Made by a program: the position numbers and the translations under genes. From positions 1-64,000 of the forward strand of contig NZ_JNJA01000014.1 of NCBI RefSeq assembly GCF_000702665.1: a stretch of DNA of 64,000 nt, given 5' to 3'. The notes below the pieces were generated by a model that saw nothing but the letters and a program-made list of their open reading frames with translations, was not told where the DNA came from and did not search any database. Below are positions 32,035 to 40,956 of this stretch, one piece after another; the stretch's first letter is position 1; every line of letters begins with the position of its first letter. Origin of the DNA: Solidesulfovibrio alcoholivorans DSM 5433 (GTDB lineage Bacteria; Desulfobacterota; Desulfovibrionia; Desulfovibrionales; Desulfovibrionaceae).

Positions 32035-32460
32035 ATGAAACGTCCCCTGTTCATCGCCCTTGTCCTCACCCTGGCCCTGGCCGCCGCTTCGGCCGCCCTG
32101 GCCCAAACCCAGCTGTATTGCGTCAAGCCCGACGGTTCCGCCGTCGCCGCGATCTCCCTGCCCTACGGCGACCGGCACGACCCGAGCGTGGTCTGCAACG
32201 CCGTGGTGCCCCAATGCTACCTGACGTGCAGCGCGGTCATGCAGGTCCAGGACGGCTACGCCGCCCAGGCCGCCAATGTGCCCGTCATCCAGGTCACACA
32301 ACAAATGCTCCAGCGCCTGGGCAACCCGGCCCCGGAAACCCCGGCCATGTGCGCCCAGCAATACCAGCAGTGCGTTTCCCAATGCCGCGGCGACAAGGCC
32401 TGCATCGCCTACTGCAAGTCCGTGCGCTCCGGCTGCGGCACCGGCAATCGCGGCCAGTAG
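32035..32460 (+). CDS. Exported cysteine-rich protein of unknown function
   Basis: 141 residues with a strong signal peptide (MKRPLFIALVLTLALAAASA, cut near ALAQ). The mature part holds ten cysteines in paired spacings (CNAVVPQCYLTC; CAQQYQQCVSQC; CKSVRSGC), suggesting disulfides or metal binding in the periplasm. I do not recognise the family. CAAGGAGGGA lies before the ATG. It stands alone: divergent from atpZ and convergent with the pseudokinase gene, with repeat elements after its stop. Confidence 0.8.
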   Translation: MKRPLFIALVLTLALAAASAALAQTQLYCVKPDGSAVAAISLPYGDRHDPSVVCNAVVPQCYLTCSAVMQVQDGYAAQAANVPVIQVTQQMLQRLGNPAPETPAMCAQQYQQCVSQCRGDKACIAYCKSVRSGCGTGNRGQ

Positions 32461-32489
32461 GAGGAGAGGGAAGATCGGGGCGCTGCCCC

Positions 32490-32540
32490 GAACCCCGCCG
32501 GGGGGGATCATCCCCCCCGGCCCCCCTGAGCGGGGGGAAC
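32490..32540. repeat. Palindromic repeat half-module
   Basis: CCGGGGGGGATCATCCCC plus further Cs forms the same perfect palindrome as the other short modules, flanked by AACCCCG and CCCCCCTGAGCGGGGGG. It begins about 30 bases after the stop of the cysteine-rich protein gene and could act as its terminator, although no T-run follows. Confidence 0.7.
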
Positions 32541-32599
32541 GGGAAGCGGATGGAAGCGCCGCATTTGAAGAACTGTCTTTTAAGGTCTTTTGCCTGCAA

Positions 32600-32830
32600 C
32601 AGGCTTCCAAAAAAATTCCTTTGAATTCGCCCCGCAGGGGCGACGGGCCTGCGAGGCCGGAATCGGGACGGCGAACCAGGAGCGCAGCGACGGCATCGCC
32701 GCCCCGATTCCGGCCTCGCCGACGCATTCCCGCCCACGCCCACGCCTCCACCCGGCCCCCGTCTCCCCGCATCCCCCGTCGAGGAGGTCCAGGAGGGGGT
32801 CACCCCCTCCTGGCCGCCGGAGGCATCTTC
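32600..32830. repeat. Long intergenic repeat, copy 3
   Basis: The stem 32652-32674 pairs with 32696-32718 with one mismatch (A32668 opposite C). The 21-nt loop is at 32675-32695. The short module at its right end is the AGGAGGGG variant (CCAGGAGGGGG / CCCCCTCCTGG at about 32781-32812). The 3' end of the pseudokinase gene extends into this module, so its last codons are made of repeat sequence. Confidence 0.78.
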
Positions 32831-34404
32831 CTCTTCTCCCCTCCTTCTTCCCCTCCCCCTCCCCTGTCCCGCTCATGACGGGCGGCGAGGCAGGCGGCGA
32901 CCATGGCCGCGGCGGCTTCGCTCAGTTCCGGCAGGCTGGTGCGGTTGTTGAAATCTCCGAGATGCGGCCCGGTTTCGAGCGCCACGTCGGCTTCGCCGCG
33001 GCGGTGGCGGGCGGCGGCTGCGGGGGACAGGCCGCGCGAGGTCAGAAACGCCGCAAAGGCCGCGTCGGTCATGCCCTCCTGGTCGGCCACGCGCAGCAGT
33101 TCGGTCATGTGGCGGTCCACGCCCATTTCTTCGACCATGCGCCGGGCGAGCGCCTCGGGGCACAGGGGCATGACGGCGGGCGGCGCGCCGACGAAGCCTT
33201 CGTGGTAGCCGGCGAATACGGCGGCCACGATGCGGGAGAGAAGCGGCGGATCGAACAGATGGCGGGCGTCCACGGGATGGCCCTTCCCGTCGCGGCCGAC
33301 GAGGGCCGGGTCGCGCATGCGGAAAGCGCTGCCGGCCACGAGCAGCAGGCTGACCACGTGGTCGCCCATGCGGCGGTAGAGCCTGCCGCCGCCCGTCGTT
33401 CCGGGGGAAACGGCGGCGAGGTGTTCGAAATCGCGCAGGCCCGACGCGCCGAAATTGGGGTGCGCCGCCGAGTACAGCCAGCGGTCCAGACGGCCGGGCA
33501 GGCGCCAGTCGTAGACGCCGCCGTCGTCGCGCCGTTCGCGCTGGACCCGGTTGTGGAAAAGGGGAATGGCCGCCTCGTGCACGATGCCCCGTCCGGCCAG
33601 CCAGCCGAGGAGCAATGCGGCCCGGGCCATGACGGCGACGAGCGCCTCGCCGTCCAGGGGCCGGCCCGGCTCGTTGGGATAGCGGAAATAGTCGGTCGTC
33701 GCGCGGTAGGCCAGGCAGCGGCCTTCGGGATCGAGGCCGGGCAGCGCGTGGGGAGCGTCGGCAACGGCGAAGAGCCGCGCCGCACCGTCGCGGCAGGGCG
33801 TCGGCACATGGCAGGGCGCGGGAAAGGGCAATCCGGCGCAATGCTCCATCCAGGCCGCTTCCAGGGCCAGGCCGCGCGGATCCTCACCGCGGCGCAGGCG
33901 CTTTATGACCACAAGTTCCCCGGGGGCGCGACCGGGGACGAGGAGGCTCCTGCCGGCGACGCGCGGCGGGGCGTCGGGGGCGGCCCCGGCCCGGCCCAGC
34001 AGCATGGCGAAGGTCGCGGGCGCGGCCTCGGCGGTCGCCTCGGGGGATTGCGGCCCGCGCACGCCCGGCAGCGGCAGCGCACCCACGGCTTCGGCCGTGG
34101 CCAGCCGGGGCTTGCCCGGCACGGCCAGGGCCTTGCACAGGGCGTCGCGCGAGGCCGCGGCCAGGGGGGCCGGGCCATGGGCGAGCAGCGCCACCAGTAC
34201 GCCGGCGGCATCGCGGTAAAGGATGCGCGCCTGGGTCTGGCGCGCGTGGTCGTTGCGGGAAAGCAGCCCGGCCAGGGCGTCCACGGCGGCCAGGGACACG
34301 CTCGCTGGGTCGCGTGCGGCCATGTCGGCCACACGCCGCGCGGCGAGATAGGCGGCGGTGAAGTCGCCGTCCAGGCCAAAGGCCTCGAAGCCCGGTCCGG
34401 TCAA
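32800..34404 (-). CDS. SidJ-like pseudokinase-fold protein
   Basis: 534 residues. VVIKRLRRGEDPRGLALEAA looks like a kinase N-lobe lysine and helix, and GIVHEAAIPLFHNR plus HPNFGASGLRDFEHL resemble the SidJ-related pseudokinase family; SidJ itself is a Legionella glutamylase with a kinase fold. The first ~140 residues are an alpha-helical extension without a recognised domain. The stop lies inside an intergenic repeat, so the last ~20 residues (Arg/Gly/Glu-rich) are probably not functional. Its start overlaps a response regulator stop by four bases. The enzymatic activity is unknown. Confidence 0.6.
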   Translation of the reverse strand: MTGPGFEAFGLDGDFTAAYLAARRVADMAARDPASVSLAAVDALAGLLSRNDHARQTQARILYRDAAGVLVALLAHGPAPLAAASRDALCKALAVPGKPRLATAEAVGALPLPGVRGPQSPEATAEAAPATFAMLLGRAGAAPDAPPRVAGRSLLVPGRAPGELVVIKRLRRGEDPRGLALEAAWMEHCAGLPFPAPCHVPTPCRDGAARLFAVADAPHALPGLDPEGRCLAYRATTDYFRYPNEPGRPLDGEALVAVMARAALLLGWLAGRGIVHEAAIPLFHNRVQRERRDDGGVYDWRLPGRLDRWLYSAAHPNFGASGLRDFEHLAAVSPGTTGGGRLYRRMGDHVVSLLLVAGSAFRMRDPALVGRDGKGHPVDARHLFDPPLLSRIVAAVFAGYHEGFVGAPPAVMPLCPEALARRMVEEMGVDRHMTELLRVADQEGMTDAAFAAFLTSRGLSPAAAARHRRGEADVALETGPHLGDFNNRTSLPELSEAAAAMVAACLAARHERDRGGGGEEGGEKRKMPPAARRG

Positions 34405-34778
34405 GGCGCGACGGCTCCGGAGAGGCGGTCCATGAGCGCGTGCAGGTCGTACTCGTCGAGGGGCTTGGGAATGAAGGCAAAGGGACGGGTTGCGGCGGCG
34501 CGGCTGCGGGTTTTCTCATCCACGTAGGCGGAGACGAAGACCACCGGCACATCGCTGTCGCGCCGGATGACCAGGGCGGTTTCGATGCCGTCCAGCTCGC
34601 CGTCCAGGCGGATGTCCATGAGCACGAGATCGGGAGTCTGGCGGCGAAAGGCCTCCAGCGCCGCCTCGCCGGACGAGACCGAAGCCGTGACCACATGGCC
34701 CAGGCGCTTGAGCATCGCGCCGGTGGCCATGGCCGTAATGGCTTCGTCTTCCACGATCATCACCCGTGCTTGCGTCAT
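34401..34778 (-). CDS. Stand-alone response regulator receiver protein
   Basis: 125 residues, a single receiver domain: VMIVEDEAI (acidic pocket), phospho-acceptor Asp in LVLMDIRLDGELDGIE, Ser in FVSAYVDE and Lys in FIPKPLDE. There is no output domain. The insert GELDGIE after the Asp is typical of receivers partnering with HWE or hybrid kinases. The ATG follows GAGGCGGGG. It is translationally coupled to the pseudokinase-like gene, suggesting a shared signalling pathway. Confidence 0.9.
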   Translation of the reverse strand: MTQARVMIVEDEAITAMATGAMLKRLGHVVTASVSSGEAALEAFRRQTPDLVLMDIRLDGELDGIETALVIRRDSDVPVVFVSAYVDEKTRSRAAATRPFAFIPKPLDEYDLHALMDRLSGAVAP

Positions 34779-34864
34779 GGCCCCGCCTCCCCCGGGCAAG
34801 CGATAGAACATGCCTTGTCAGATAGGGATGCTTCGCGAGGAAGGTTTTGTCAATGCGCCGCGCA

Positions 34865-34906
34865 CAAAAAAAGCCGCCGCCCGAACCGGGTCGGGTGACG
34901 GCTTTT
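34865..34906. terminator. Terminator after dctA
   Basis: An A-run, GCCGCCGCCCGA, ACCGGG, TCGGGTGACGGC, then TTTT. On the minus strand the GC-rich stem is followed by seven or more Ts, making a strong terminator for the carrier gene, with weaker potential in the other direction. Confidence 0.88.
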
Positions 34907-34949
34907 CTCCTGGCCGGCGCAAGGTGCCGCCAACCCTCGGGGTATAGTC

Positions 34950-36299
34950 CTATTTCGCGTCGCCGGCGGCTTCCTCGTCGATGAGGGCATCTTCGGGATC
35001 GTCGGCGTATTCGTCGTCGCGGCCGGCGAGCACGGCAGCCAGCTTCCGTTCGTCCAGGGCGTTTTCCCACTTGGCAACGACGATGGTGGCGATGCCGTTG
35101 CCGATGAGGTTGGTGATGGCCCGGGCTTCGGACATGAAACGGTCGACGCCAAGGAGCAGCGTGAGCGAAGCAACGGGAATGGTGCCCACGGTTTGCAGCG
35201 TGGCGGCCAGCGTGATGAAGCCGCCGCCCGTGACCGCGGCCGCACCCTTGGAGGTCAAAAGCAAAATGAAGAGCAGGTAGAGCTGGTGGCTGATGTCGAG
35301 CGGCGTGTTGGTGGCCTGGGCCAGAAACACTGCGGCCATGGTCAGGTAGATGCAGGTGCCGTCCAGGTTGAAGGAATAGCCCATGGGCAGGCACAGCCCC
35401 ACCACGGACTTGTCGGCCCCGGCGATTTCGAGCTTGGCCATCATGCGCGGCAATGCCGCCTCGGACGAGGACGTGCCGAGCACGAGGAGGATTTCCTCCT
35501 TGATATAGCAGAGGTAGCGCCACAGCGAGAAACCGGCCAGCTTGCAGACCACGAAGAGCACGCCGAAAATGAAGAGGATGCAGGTCGTGTACACGCCGAG
35601 CATGAGGTACAGCAGCTTGAACAGCGCCTCCGCCCCCTGGGAGGCGACCACGTAGGCCATGGCGCCGAAAGCGCCGAACGGCGCGAAATACATGATGTAA
35701 TGGACGACTTTAAAGAGTCCTCTTGAGAACTCGTCGATGATCTTCACGAAATTTTTCGCTTTTTCACCAAGCTGCGCCAGCGCGACGCCGAAGAGGATGG
35801 AGAAGAAGAGCACCTGCAGGATTTCGCCCTTGGCAAAGGCGTCCACGACCGAGGTCGGCACGATGTTCATGAGGAAGTCCACGGTGGACATCTTCTTGGC
35901 CTTGCCGGCGAAGTCCTCGACCTTGGCGATTTCCTTTTCGTTGGACTGCATCTTGGCGGCGTAGTCGTCCATGCCCGAACCGGGCTTGTAGAGGTTGACC
36001 ACCACCATGCCGATGGCCAGGGCAAAGAGCGTCATGGTCCAGAAGTAGAGCATGCACTTGATGCCCACGCGGCCGACCTTGCCCATGTCGCCCATCTTGG
36101 CGATGCCCGTGACCACGGTGCAGAAAATGATCGGTGCGATGATCATCTTGACCATGCGGATGAACGCTGTGCCGAACGGCTGCATGCTTGTGGCGAAGGA
36201 TTTCGTGGCCGGGACAAGGCCCAGCACGACGCCGAGAACAATACCGAATATAACCCAGAAGTAGAGAGACTTGTAGATCGGTCTGCTGCCGATGGACAT
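34950..36299 (-). CDS. Dicarboxylate/amino acid:cation symporter (DctA/GltP family)
   Basis: 449 residues, about eight membrane helices plus two re-entrant loops. The serine-rich loop [14 protein letters not shown] and the [16 protein letters not shown] motif are diagnostic of the family; the second loop [20 protein letters not shown] also fits. Likely substrates are C4-dicarboxylates or glutamate/aspartate with H+ or Na+. The ATG follows AGGAG. A ~60-residue upstream extension lacks homology and is excluded. Confidence 0.94.
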   Translation of the reverse strand: MSIGSRPIYKSLYFWVIFGIVLGVVLGLVPATKSFATSMQPFGTAFIRMVKMIIAPIIFCTVVTGIAKMGDMGKVGRVGIKCMLYFWTMTLFALAIGMVVVNLYKPGSGMDDYAAKMQSNEKEIAKVEDFAGKAKKMSTVDFLMNIVPTSVVDAFAKGEILQVLFFSILFGVALAQLGEKAKNFVKIIDEFSRGLFKVVHYIMYFAPFGAFGAMAYVVASQGAEALFKLLYLMLGVYTTCILFIFGVLFVVCKLAGFSLWRYLCYIKEEILLVLGTSSSEAALPRMMAKLEIAGADKSVVGLCLPMGYSFNLDGTCIYLTMAAVFLAQATNTPLDISHQLYLLFILLLTSKGAAAVTGGGFITLAATLQTVGTIPVASLTLLLGVDRFMSEARAITNLIGNGIATIVVAKWENALDERKLAAVLAGRDDEYADDPEDALIDEEAAGDAK

Positions 36300-36749
36300 G
36301 CGATTGCTCCTCGTGCTTCTTTTCGTTCGACGCATCGTTGGATGATCATGGTGCTCGGACGACAAATCGGTAACGGCGACTCGCGCGTCAGGACCTTCCC
36401 CATCCTTCAGCCTTTGAAACGCGTATGCTTGTGAAATCCTCCTTGTCGAGACATCCATCATTCGGCATGCTGTCACGGCACTCCGTAGAGTCGACAGTGT
36501 TTTAATGCGTTAGCATATTCCTGTCCCTTGTAAAATTCCCATCCCACTGCGCTCAGGTCATCTGATGATTCACCATTCCAACCGATTCTTCTATTGCTTG
36601 CGCGGATTCACGCATCCGTTGCAACGATTACGAGGCTCGCCTCGCCTTCATTTCATTTCTGCAATAATACAGTCGCAAGCGGACACTGCCCCAAACAAAA
36701 CGGCCCGCCGCTTGCGCGACGGGCCGTCGAAACGAAAAGGCCGGCCGGA
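36300..36749. other. Intergenic region between dctA and the transaldolase gene
   Basis: About 450 bases without a gene. The left part must hold the leftward dctA promoter; no good sigma-54 site was found by eye. The right end holds the transaldolase terminator. The stretch 36480-36680 is more AT-rich than its surroundings, with no repeat or ORF worth reporting. Confidence 0.55.
36693..36727 (-). terminator. Terminator after the transaldolase gene
   Basis: On the minus strand ACGGCCCG, a loop, CGGGCCGT, then TTTGTTTGG. An eight-base perfect stem followed by a T-rich run, about 23 bases after the stop codon. Confidence 0.85.
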
Positions 36750-37622
36750 TCAGGAGGCCATGTCGATCAGGGAGTTCCAGTCCGCCGCGAACTTGGCCAG
36801 ACCCGCATCGGTGAGCGGGTGGCCGATGGCGTAGGAGGCGTAGGGTGCGTCGAGGCTCAGGGGTTCGTAGGGAATGGGTTTGAGCCCCGGGGCCTCGTAG
36901 ACGTAGGTGCTGCCGGGAATGGGCATGCCGGCCTCGACCCACTCCAGGAGGATGGACGCGGGCGCGGTGATGATGTCACTGCCGTAGGCCAGGGCGCACA
37001 GGAAATGCTCCATGGAGCGCACGCTTGCCGTGAGCACCTCCACGTGGCGGTCGCCGCCGGCGTACAGCTTGAGGATGTCAGCGATGAGTGCCATGCCGTT
37101 TTCACCCCGATCGTCGAGACGGCCGACGAAGGGCGAGAGGAACACGGCGCCGCGCGCCGCGCCTTTCGTGGCGGCGTAGACCGCAGCGGCCTGGGCCTGG
37201 GTGAAGACGAGGGTCATGTTGACGCGCCGGCCTTCCCCGGTGAGGATGTTCGCGGCTTCGAGGCCGGCGGTGGTGGTCGGCAGCTTGATGTGGGCGTTTT
37301 TGATCCAGGTGTCGAATTCCCGGGCCTGTTCGAGCATGGCCGCCACGGTGGTGGTCTCGTCGGCATAGACCTCGATGGAGACGGAGCCGTCCGGCAGAAG
37401 GCCGGAAAGCTCCTGGCAGAGTTTCTCGTAGAACTGGTAGATGGCCTTGGCGGAGAATTTGTTGCCGTCCACCTTGTGGGACTGGGCCTCGGGATTCTTG
37501 GCCAAAAGGCTCGGATTGGTGGTCTGGCCGTCCAGGAAGCCCAGGGCTTTGATGACCCGTCGGGTCTCCTCGGGGTCGGCCCCGTCCAGGAAAATGCGCG
37601 TATTGAGGATCTCGGGTCGCAT
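36750..37622 (-). CDS. Transaldolase-family protein
   Basis: 290 residues, an aldolase-type barrel: IFLDGADPEETRRV near the N-terminus, NPSLLAKN, the probable Schiff-base lysine in IKLPTTTAGLEA, VNMTLVFTQAQA, and SPFVGRLDDRGENG. It transfers dihydroxyacetone units in the pentose phosphate pathway, or acts as a related fructose-6-phosphate aldolase-like enzyme. Its divergent neighbour is rpiA, another non-oxidative pentose phosphate enzyme, which supports the assignment. Confidence 0.9.
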   Translation of the reverse strand: MRPEILNTRIFLDGADPEETRRVIKALGFLDGQTTNPSLLAKNPEAQSHKVDGNKFSAKAIYQFYEKLCQELSGLLPDGSVSIEVYADETTTVAAMLEQAREFDTWIKNAHIKLPTTTAGLEAANILTGEGRRVNMTLVFTQAQAAAVYAATKGAARGAVFLSPFVGRLDDRGENGMALIADILKLYAGGDRHVEVLTASVRSMEHFLCALAYGSDIITAPASILLEWVEAGMPIPGSTYVYEAPGLKPIPYEPLSLDAPYASYAIGHPLTDAGLAKFAADWNSLIDMAS

Positions 37623-37793
37623 GGTCGCCTCGCAGCTCGGTTGTTCGGTCGTTTTCGCGACGCCCGCCCATCGGGCGACACGCTTCGAGACTAAACACTC
37701 TTTGGCGGCAAAAGGCAAACCGCAGCGGGCAATTTCCCCGTTTCGAACACGAAAACCTGCTCCGCCGCCGCTTGAATGAGGTATTGCGCAGCC

Positions 37794-38519
37794 ATGAACA
37801 AGACATCCTTCTCCAGTCTCGAGGAAACGGCCGCCTTCAAGCGCGCCGCAGCAGCGCGGGCCGCGACCCTGGTCGCACCGGGTATGGCCGTGGGGCTCGG
37901 CCACGGCTCCACGGCCGTGGCCGCCGTGCCCTTTCTCGGCGAACGCGCCAGGCGCGGCGAGCTTGACGGAACCGTGTTCGTGCCGGCGGCCCATTTCATG
38001 GCCGTGGCGCTACGCCGGGAAGGATTGCCTGTGGCGAGCCTCGACGACGCGCCCGAACTCGCCCTGGCCATCGACGGAGCCGACGAGATCGACCCGGACG
38101 GCAACTGCGTCAAGGGCGGCGGCGGGGCGCTGCTTTACGAGAAGATCGTGGGACAGGCGGCCAGGAGGCTGGTCATCGTCGCCGACGCGGGCAAGCTCGC
38201 GCCGCGACTTTGCACGCGCCACGCCCTGCCCGTGGAAATCACGCCCTTCGCCCTGGCGTCGGAACTGCGTTTTCTCGCGGCGCTCGGCGGCAACCCGGGC
38301 CTGCGCCTGCGCCCGGACGGCGACCCCATGCGCACCGAACGCGGCAACGTCATCGCGGACTGCGCCTTCGCGCCCCTGGCCGATCCGGCGGAACTGGCCG
38401 CGGCATTGGACGCCCGGGCGGGCGTGGCCGGACACGGGCTCTTCGTCGGCCTGGCCTCGCGCATCATCCTGGCCGGGCCGGACGGCGTGCGCGAGATCGT
38501 GCCGCCCGGGAAAGGCTAG
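37794..38519 (+). CDS. rpiA: Ribose-5-phosphate isomerase A
   Basis: 241 residues with the RpiA motifs [12 protein letters not shown] (family GxGTGST, here with His), [20 protein letters not shown] and ALLYEKIV. It interconverts ribose-5-phosphate and ribulose-5-phosphate. The ATG at 37794 gives the best N-terminus, though one six codons upstream is possible. It ends in CTAG, which also serves as the stop of the convergent arsenate reductase gene. Confidence 0.92.
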   Translation: MNKTSFSSLEETAAFKRAAAARAATLVAPGMAVGLGHGSTAVAAVPFLGERARRGELDGTVFVPAAHFMAVALRREGLPVASLDDAPELALAIDGADEIDPDGNCVKGGGGALLYEKIVGQAARRLVIVADAGKLAPRLCTRHALPVEITPFALASELRFLAALGGNPGLRLRPDGDPMRTERGNVIADCAFAPLADPAELAAALDARAGVAGHGLFVGLASRIILAGPDGVREIVPPGKG

Positions 38520-38956
38520 ACGTCCGCTTCGAGGCTTTGCGGCAGCCCGGCCACGAAGACGCGGATGGCGTCGCGCACCTCGCGGTAGCGCGCAAGCGCC
38601 TCCTCTTCGGTCGCCGCGCCCGCGGCCAGCGCCGGCGGGTCCTCGAAGGGCGCATGAACCTTTTTGACCGGCCCCGGGAAAAAGGGGCAAAGGTCGTGGG
38701 CCGAGCCGCAAAGCGTCACAACATAATCGAAGGCGACATCGGGCAGTTCCGCGACGAGCTTGGAAGCCTGCCCGGAAATGTCCACGCCGGCCTCGGCCAT
38801 GACGGCCACGGCCCGGGGATTGACGCCGTGCTTTTCCACGCCCGCCGAATACGCCTCGAGGACGTCGCCCCGGTCGGCCCGGGCGAAACCCTCGGCCATT
38901 TGGCTGCGACACGAGTTGCCCGTGCACAGAAACAGGATTTTTTTCTTGTCGCTCAA
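38516..38956 (-). CDS. ArsC-type arsenate reductase / low-molecular-weight phosphatase family protein
   Basis: 146 residues. The P-loop is [15 protein letters not shown] (Cys-x5-Arg), and [12 protein letters not shown] holds the second and third cysteines, as in thioredoxin-coupled ArsC of Gram-positive type. This enzyme reduces arsenate to arsenite. The start is TTG (38954-38956) overlapping the next gene's TGA, with GGGGGG six bases ahead. Two such genes in tandem followed upstream by CcdA-like and thioredoxin genes make a self-contained redox unit. Confidence 0.87.
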   Translation of the reverse strand: MSDKKKILFLCTGNSCRSQMAEGFARADRGDVLEAYSAGVEKHGVNPRAVAVMAEAGVDISGQASKLVAELPDVAFDYVVTLCGSAHDLCPFFPGPVKKVHAPFEDPPALAAGAATEEEALARYREVRDAIRVFVAGLPQSLEADV

Positions 38957-39426
38957 ACCGGTCCCCCCTGCTCCCAGGCGTCGCCGGGGCGCCGCCCCTT
39001 GCCGGCCTTGATCTCGTCGGCCAGCACGACCATGCGTTCCTTGATCCGGTCGCGGATGGCGCGCACCTTGGCCAGTTTCTCCTCGTCCGTACCGACCACG
39101 CCGGCGGGATCGGGAAACGGCAGGTGCAGCCGGTGGGTCACGCCCGCAAAAACCGGGCACTGCCCTTCCAGCGATTCCTCGCACACCGTGACCACGTAGT
39201 CGAACAGCCGTCCATCCTTATAGAGATCGAAAACCTTGCGGGTCTTCTTGGCCGAGAGGTCCAGGCCCTCTTCGGCCATGACGGCGACAACCAGGGGGTT
39301 GATGTCCGTCGGAGCGAGGCCGGCGCTCGTCACCTCCGCGGCATCGCCGCAAAATTGTTGCAGATAGGCTTCCGCAATCTGACTTCTCGCGCTGTTGTGC
39401 ACGCAGATGAAAAGCACCCGCATCAT
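38953..39426 (-). CDS. Second ArsC-type arsenate reductase family protein
   Basis: 157 residues with [17 protein letters not shown] (P-loop) and [13 protein letters not shown] (distal cysteines). It differs from the neighbouring paralog by an N-S-A-R loop closer to the ArsC consensus, so this may be the main arsenate reductase. The first of two tandem ATGs follows AAGGAGG. The stop overlaps the paralog's TTG start. Confidence 0.88.
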   Translation of the reverse strand: MMRVLFICVHNSARSQIAEAYLQQFCGDAAEVTSAGLAPTDINPLVVAVMAEEGLDLSAKKTRKVFDLYKDGRLFDYVVTVCEESLEGQCPVFAGVTHRLHLPFPDPAGVVGTDEEKLAKVRAIRDRIKERMVVLADEIKAGKGRRPGDAWEQGGPV

Positions 39427-39554
39427 GGTCGTCCTCCTTGGGGAATTCCGTCCTCGCTTCTTACGGACCGGATGTGGCGATTGCGTGGCGCAGCGGACAA
39501 ACAGGCCGCAGGCCCCTCCGGGCCGGAAAACGTCCTGGGGAGGGGGCGTCGCGC

Positions 39555-40268
39555 TCATCCCCCGGCGAGGGTCGTCGTCAGGACATAGGCCCCCATGCCG
39601 AGGACCAGGACGCCGCCGCCGCGCCGCAGCCAGACCGCGCCGTCCCGGACCTCCCGCCTGGCCAGCCACCGGCCGGCCTGTCCGGCGAAAACGCCCGCCA
39701 GGAGCAGCGGCAGGCAGTGTCCCAGCGCGAAAAGCGTCAGCAATGCCATGCCGGATGCAACCCGGCCTTCAAGAGCCACCACGGCCAGCAGCGGGGCCAG
39801 GAACCCGAAGGTGCACGCCCCGGTCGCCCCGCCGTACGTCAACCCGAGCAACAGCGCGCCCGAAGCCCCGCGCAAACGCGGCGGACGGGCCCCGGTCCTC
39901 GACGCATGCCGCCGCCACGGCGCCAGCCCCGCCATCTCGAGGCCGGCCAGGCAAAGCGCCACCCCGACCGCCACGGGCAACACCGCGCCAAGATCGCCGA
40001 GCATGCGGCCCAAGGCGACGCACAGCAGGCCCACCGCCACGATCATCGCGAAAAGACCGCCGACAAAGGCCAGGGAACAGCGTAGCGCGACGGCCCCGGT
40101 GGCCAGGCCTCCCTGCCCGGCCACATAGCCGACCAGGAGCACCATGGCGGCCAGATGGCAGGGACTGAAAAGCACGCTGACCATACCCCATAAAAACGCC
40201 CCGGCAGCGGCGATCCAAAACGCTCCGGACAACCAGCCATGCACCAGGGTGAAAAGCGCTTCCGTCAT
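39555..40268 (-). CDS. CcdA-like thiol:disulfide transmembrane protein
   Basis: 237 residues, about six membrane helices. FSPCHLAAMVLLVGY holds the first conserved cysteine (FSPCH in place of SPC), GGATGACTFGFLAPLLA the second; these shuttle electrons across the membrane. It lies between the arsC pair and the exported thioredoxin, so it probably delivers cytoplasmic reducing power to that periplasmic protein. Confidence 0.85.
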   Translation of the reverse strand: MTEALFTLVHGWLSGAFWIAAAGAFLWGMVSVLFSPCHLAAMVLLVGYVAGQGGLATGAVALRCSLAFVGGLFAMIVAVGLLCVALGRMLGDLGAVLPVAVGVALCLAGLEMAGLAPWRRHASRTGARPPRLRGASGALLLGLTYGGATGACTFGFLAPLLAVVALEGRVASGMALLTLFALGHCLPLLLAGVFAGQAGRWLARREVRDGAVWLRRGGGVLVLGMGAYVLTTTLAGG

Positions 40269-40274
40269 CGCCGC

Positions 40275-40643
40275 CTACTCGGCCAGGAGACGGTCGAGGA
40301 CCGCCGCGATGCCGGGCTCGTCAAGATAGCCCTCGTGCCGCCAGGCCTCCTTGCCGTCCCGGCCGAAAAACACCTGCGTGGGAATCAGGCGGATTCCGTA
40401 AGTCGTAGCCGCGTCCGGTTCCTTGCGGATGTCGATGAACACCACCTCGGCCCGGCCGCCGTACCGGGCGGTTACGGCCTCGAGCACAGGCTGCATCATC
40501 TTGCACGGCACGCAGGCGCCCGAACCGAGATCGACCAGGGTCACGCGTCCGGCCTTGGGCACGTCCCCGCCTGCGGCCCCCGCGCAAAGCGGCGTCAAGG
40601 CAAGGGAAAACAGCATCCACGCCACGACAACGCCCCGCCTCAT
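40275..40643 (-). CDS. Exported thioredoxin-family protein
   Basis: 122 residues with a signal peptide (MRRGVVVAWMLFSLALTPLC) and a thioredoxin domain with active site GSGACVPCKMMQPV and the cis-proline loop RLIPTQVFF. Redox-active in the periplasm. GGAGG lies nine bases before the ATG. It is the first gene of the four-gene redox/arsenate run, with a palindromic operator about 165 bases upstream. Confidence 0.9.
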   Translation of the reverse strand: MRRGVVVAWMLFSLALTPLCAGAAGGDVPKAGRVTLVDLGSGACVPCKMMQPVLEAVTARYGGRAEVVFIDIRKEPDAATTYGIRLIPTQVFFGRDGKEAWRHEGYLDEPGIAAVLDRLLAE

Positions 40644-40956
40644 GCCGCCGCCTCCGCAACGCCAGCACCCGGATACGATTTCCCGGCCACCCCGGCAGGG
40701 GCGCCTTCCCGGGGAACGCCTCCCCTCTCGCGTCGGACAATCCGGGCAACGGGATATCCTGAAACCATGCGGCACCTCCATGCGTGCGGAAGGCATTTAT
40801 TGTTTATTTGGCAAAATTGCCAACAATAATGTCCCACGTCAAGCCTGCCCGTGCCCTTTTCCCTTCCTTCCCAAACGACCCGGGCCGCGCCCCGTCCACG
40901 GAAGACGGCGGCGCGACCCGGGCGGAGTTCCGTCCGGACGGCGAAAAACTCCCGGC
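40644..40956. other. Intergenic region upstream of the thioredoxin/arsC run
   Basis: 313 bases. The AT-rich part (40785-40835) holds the palindrome at 40808-40823. The segment 40840-40956 lies between that and the next lipoprotein gene's stop and has only modest stems. No gene is evident. Confidence 0.55.
40808..40823. promoter_or_regulatory. Palindromic operator candidate of the redox/arsenate cluster
   Basis: TTGGCAAAATTGCCAA is a perfect 16-bp palindrome in a locally AT-rich stretch; flanking ATTGTT and CAAT extend it imperfectly. On the minus strand TTGGCA could be a -35 element with an ATAAAT-like -10 about 17 bases on, so a repressor here would block transcription of the thioredoxin-CcdA-arsC run. 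No ArsR gene is present in the window. Confidence 0.6.

Noticed and set aside
36300-36560. Sigma-54 promoter for dctA on the minus strand
   Set aside because: No pair of GG/GC elements at the required spacing was found.
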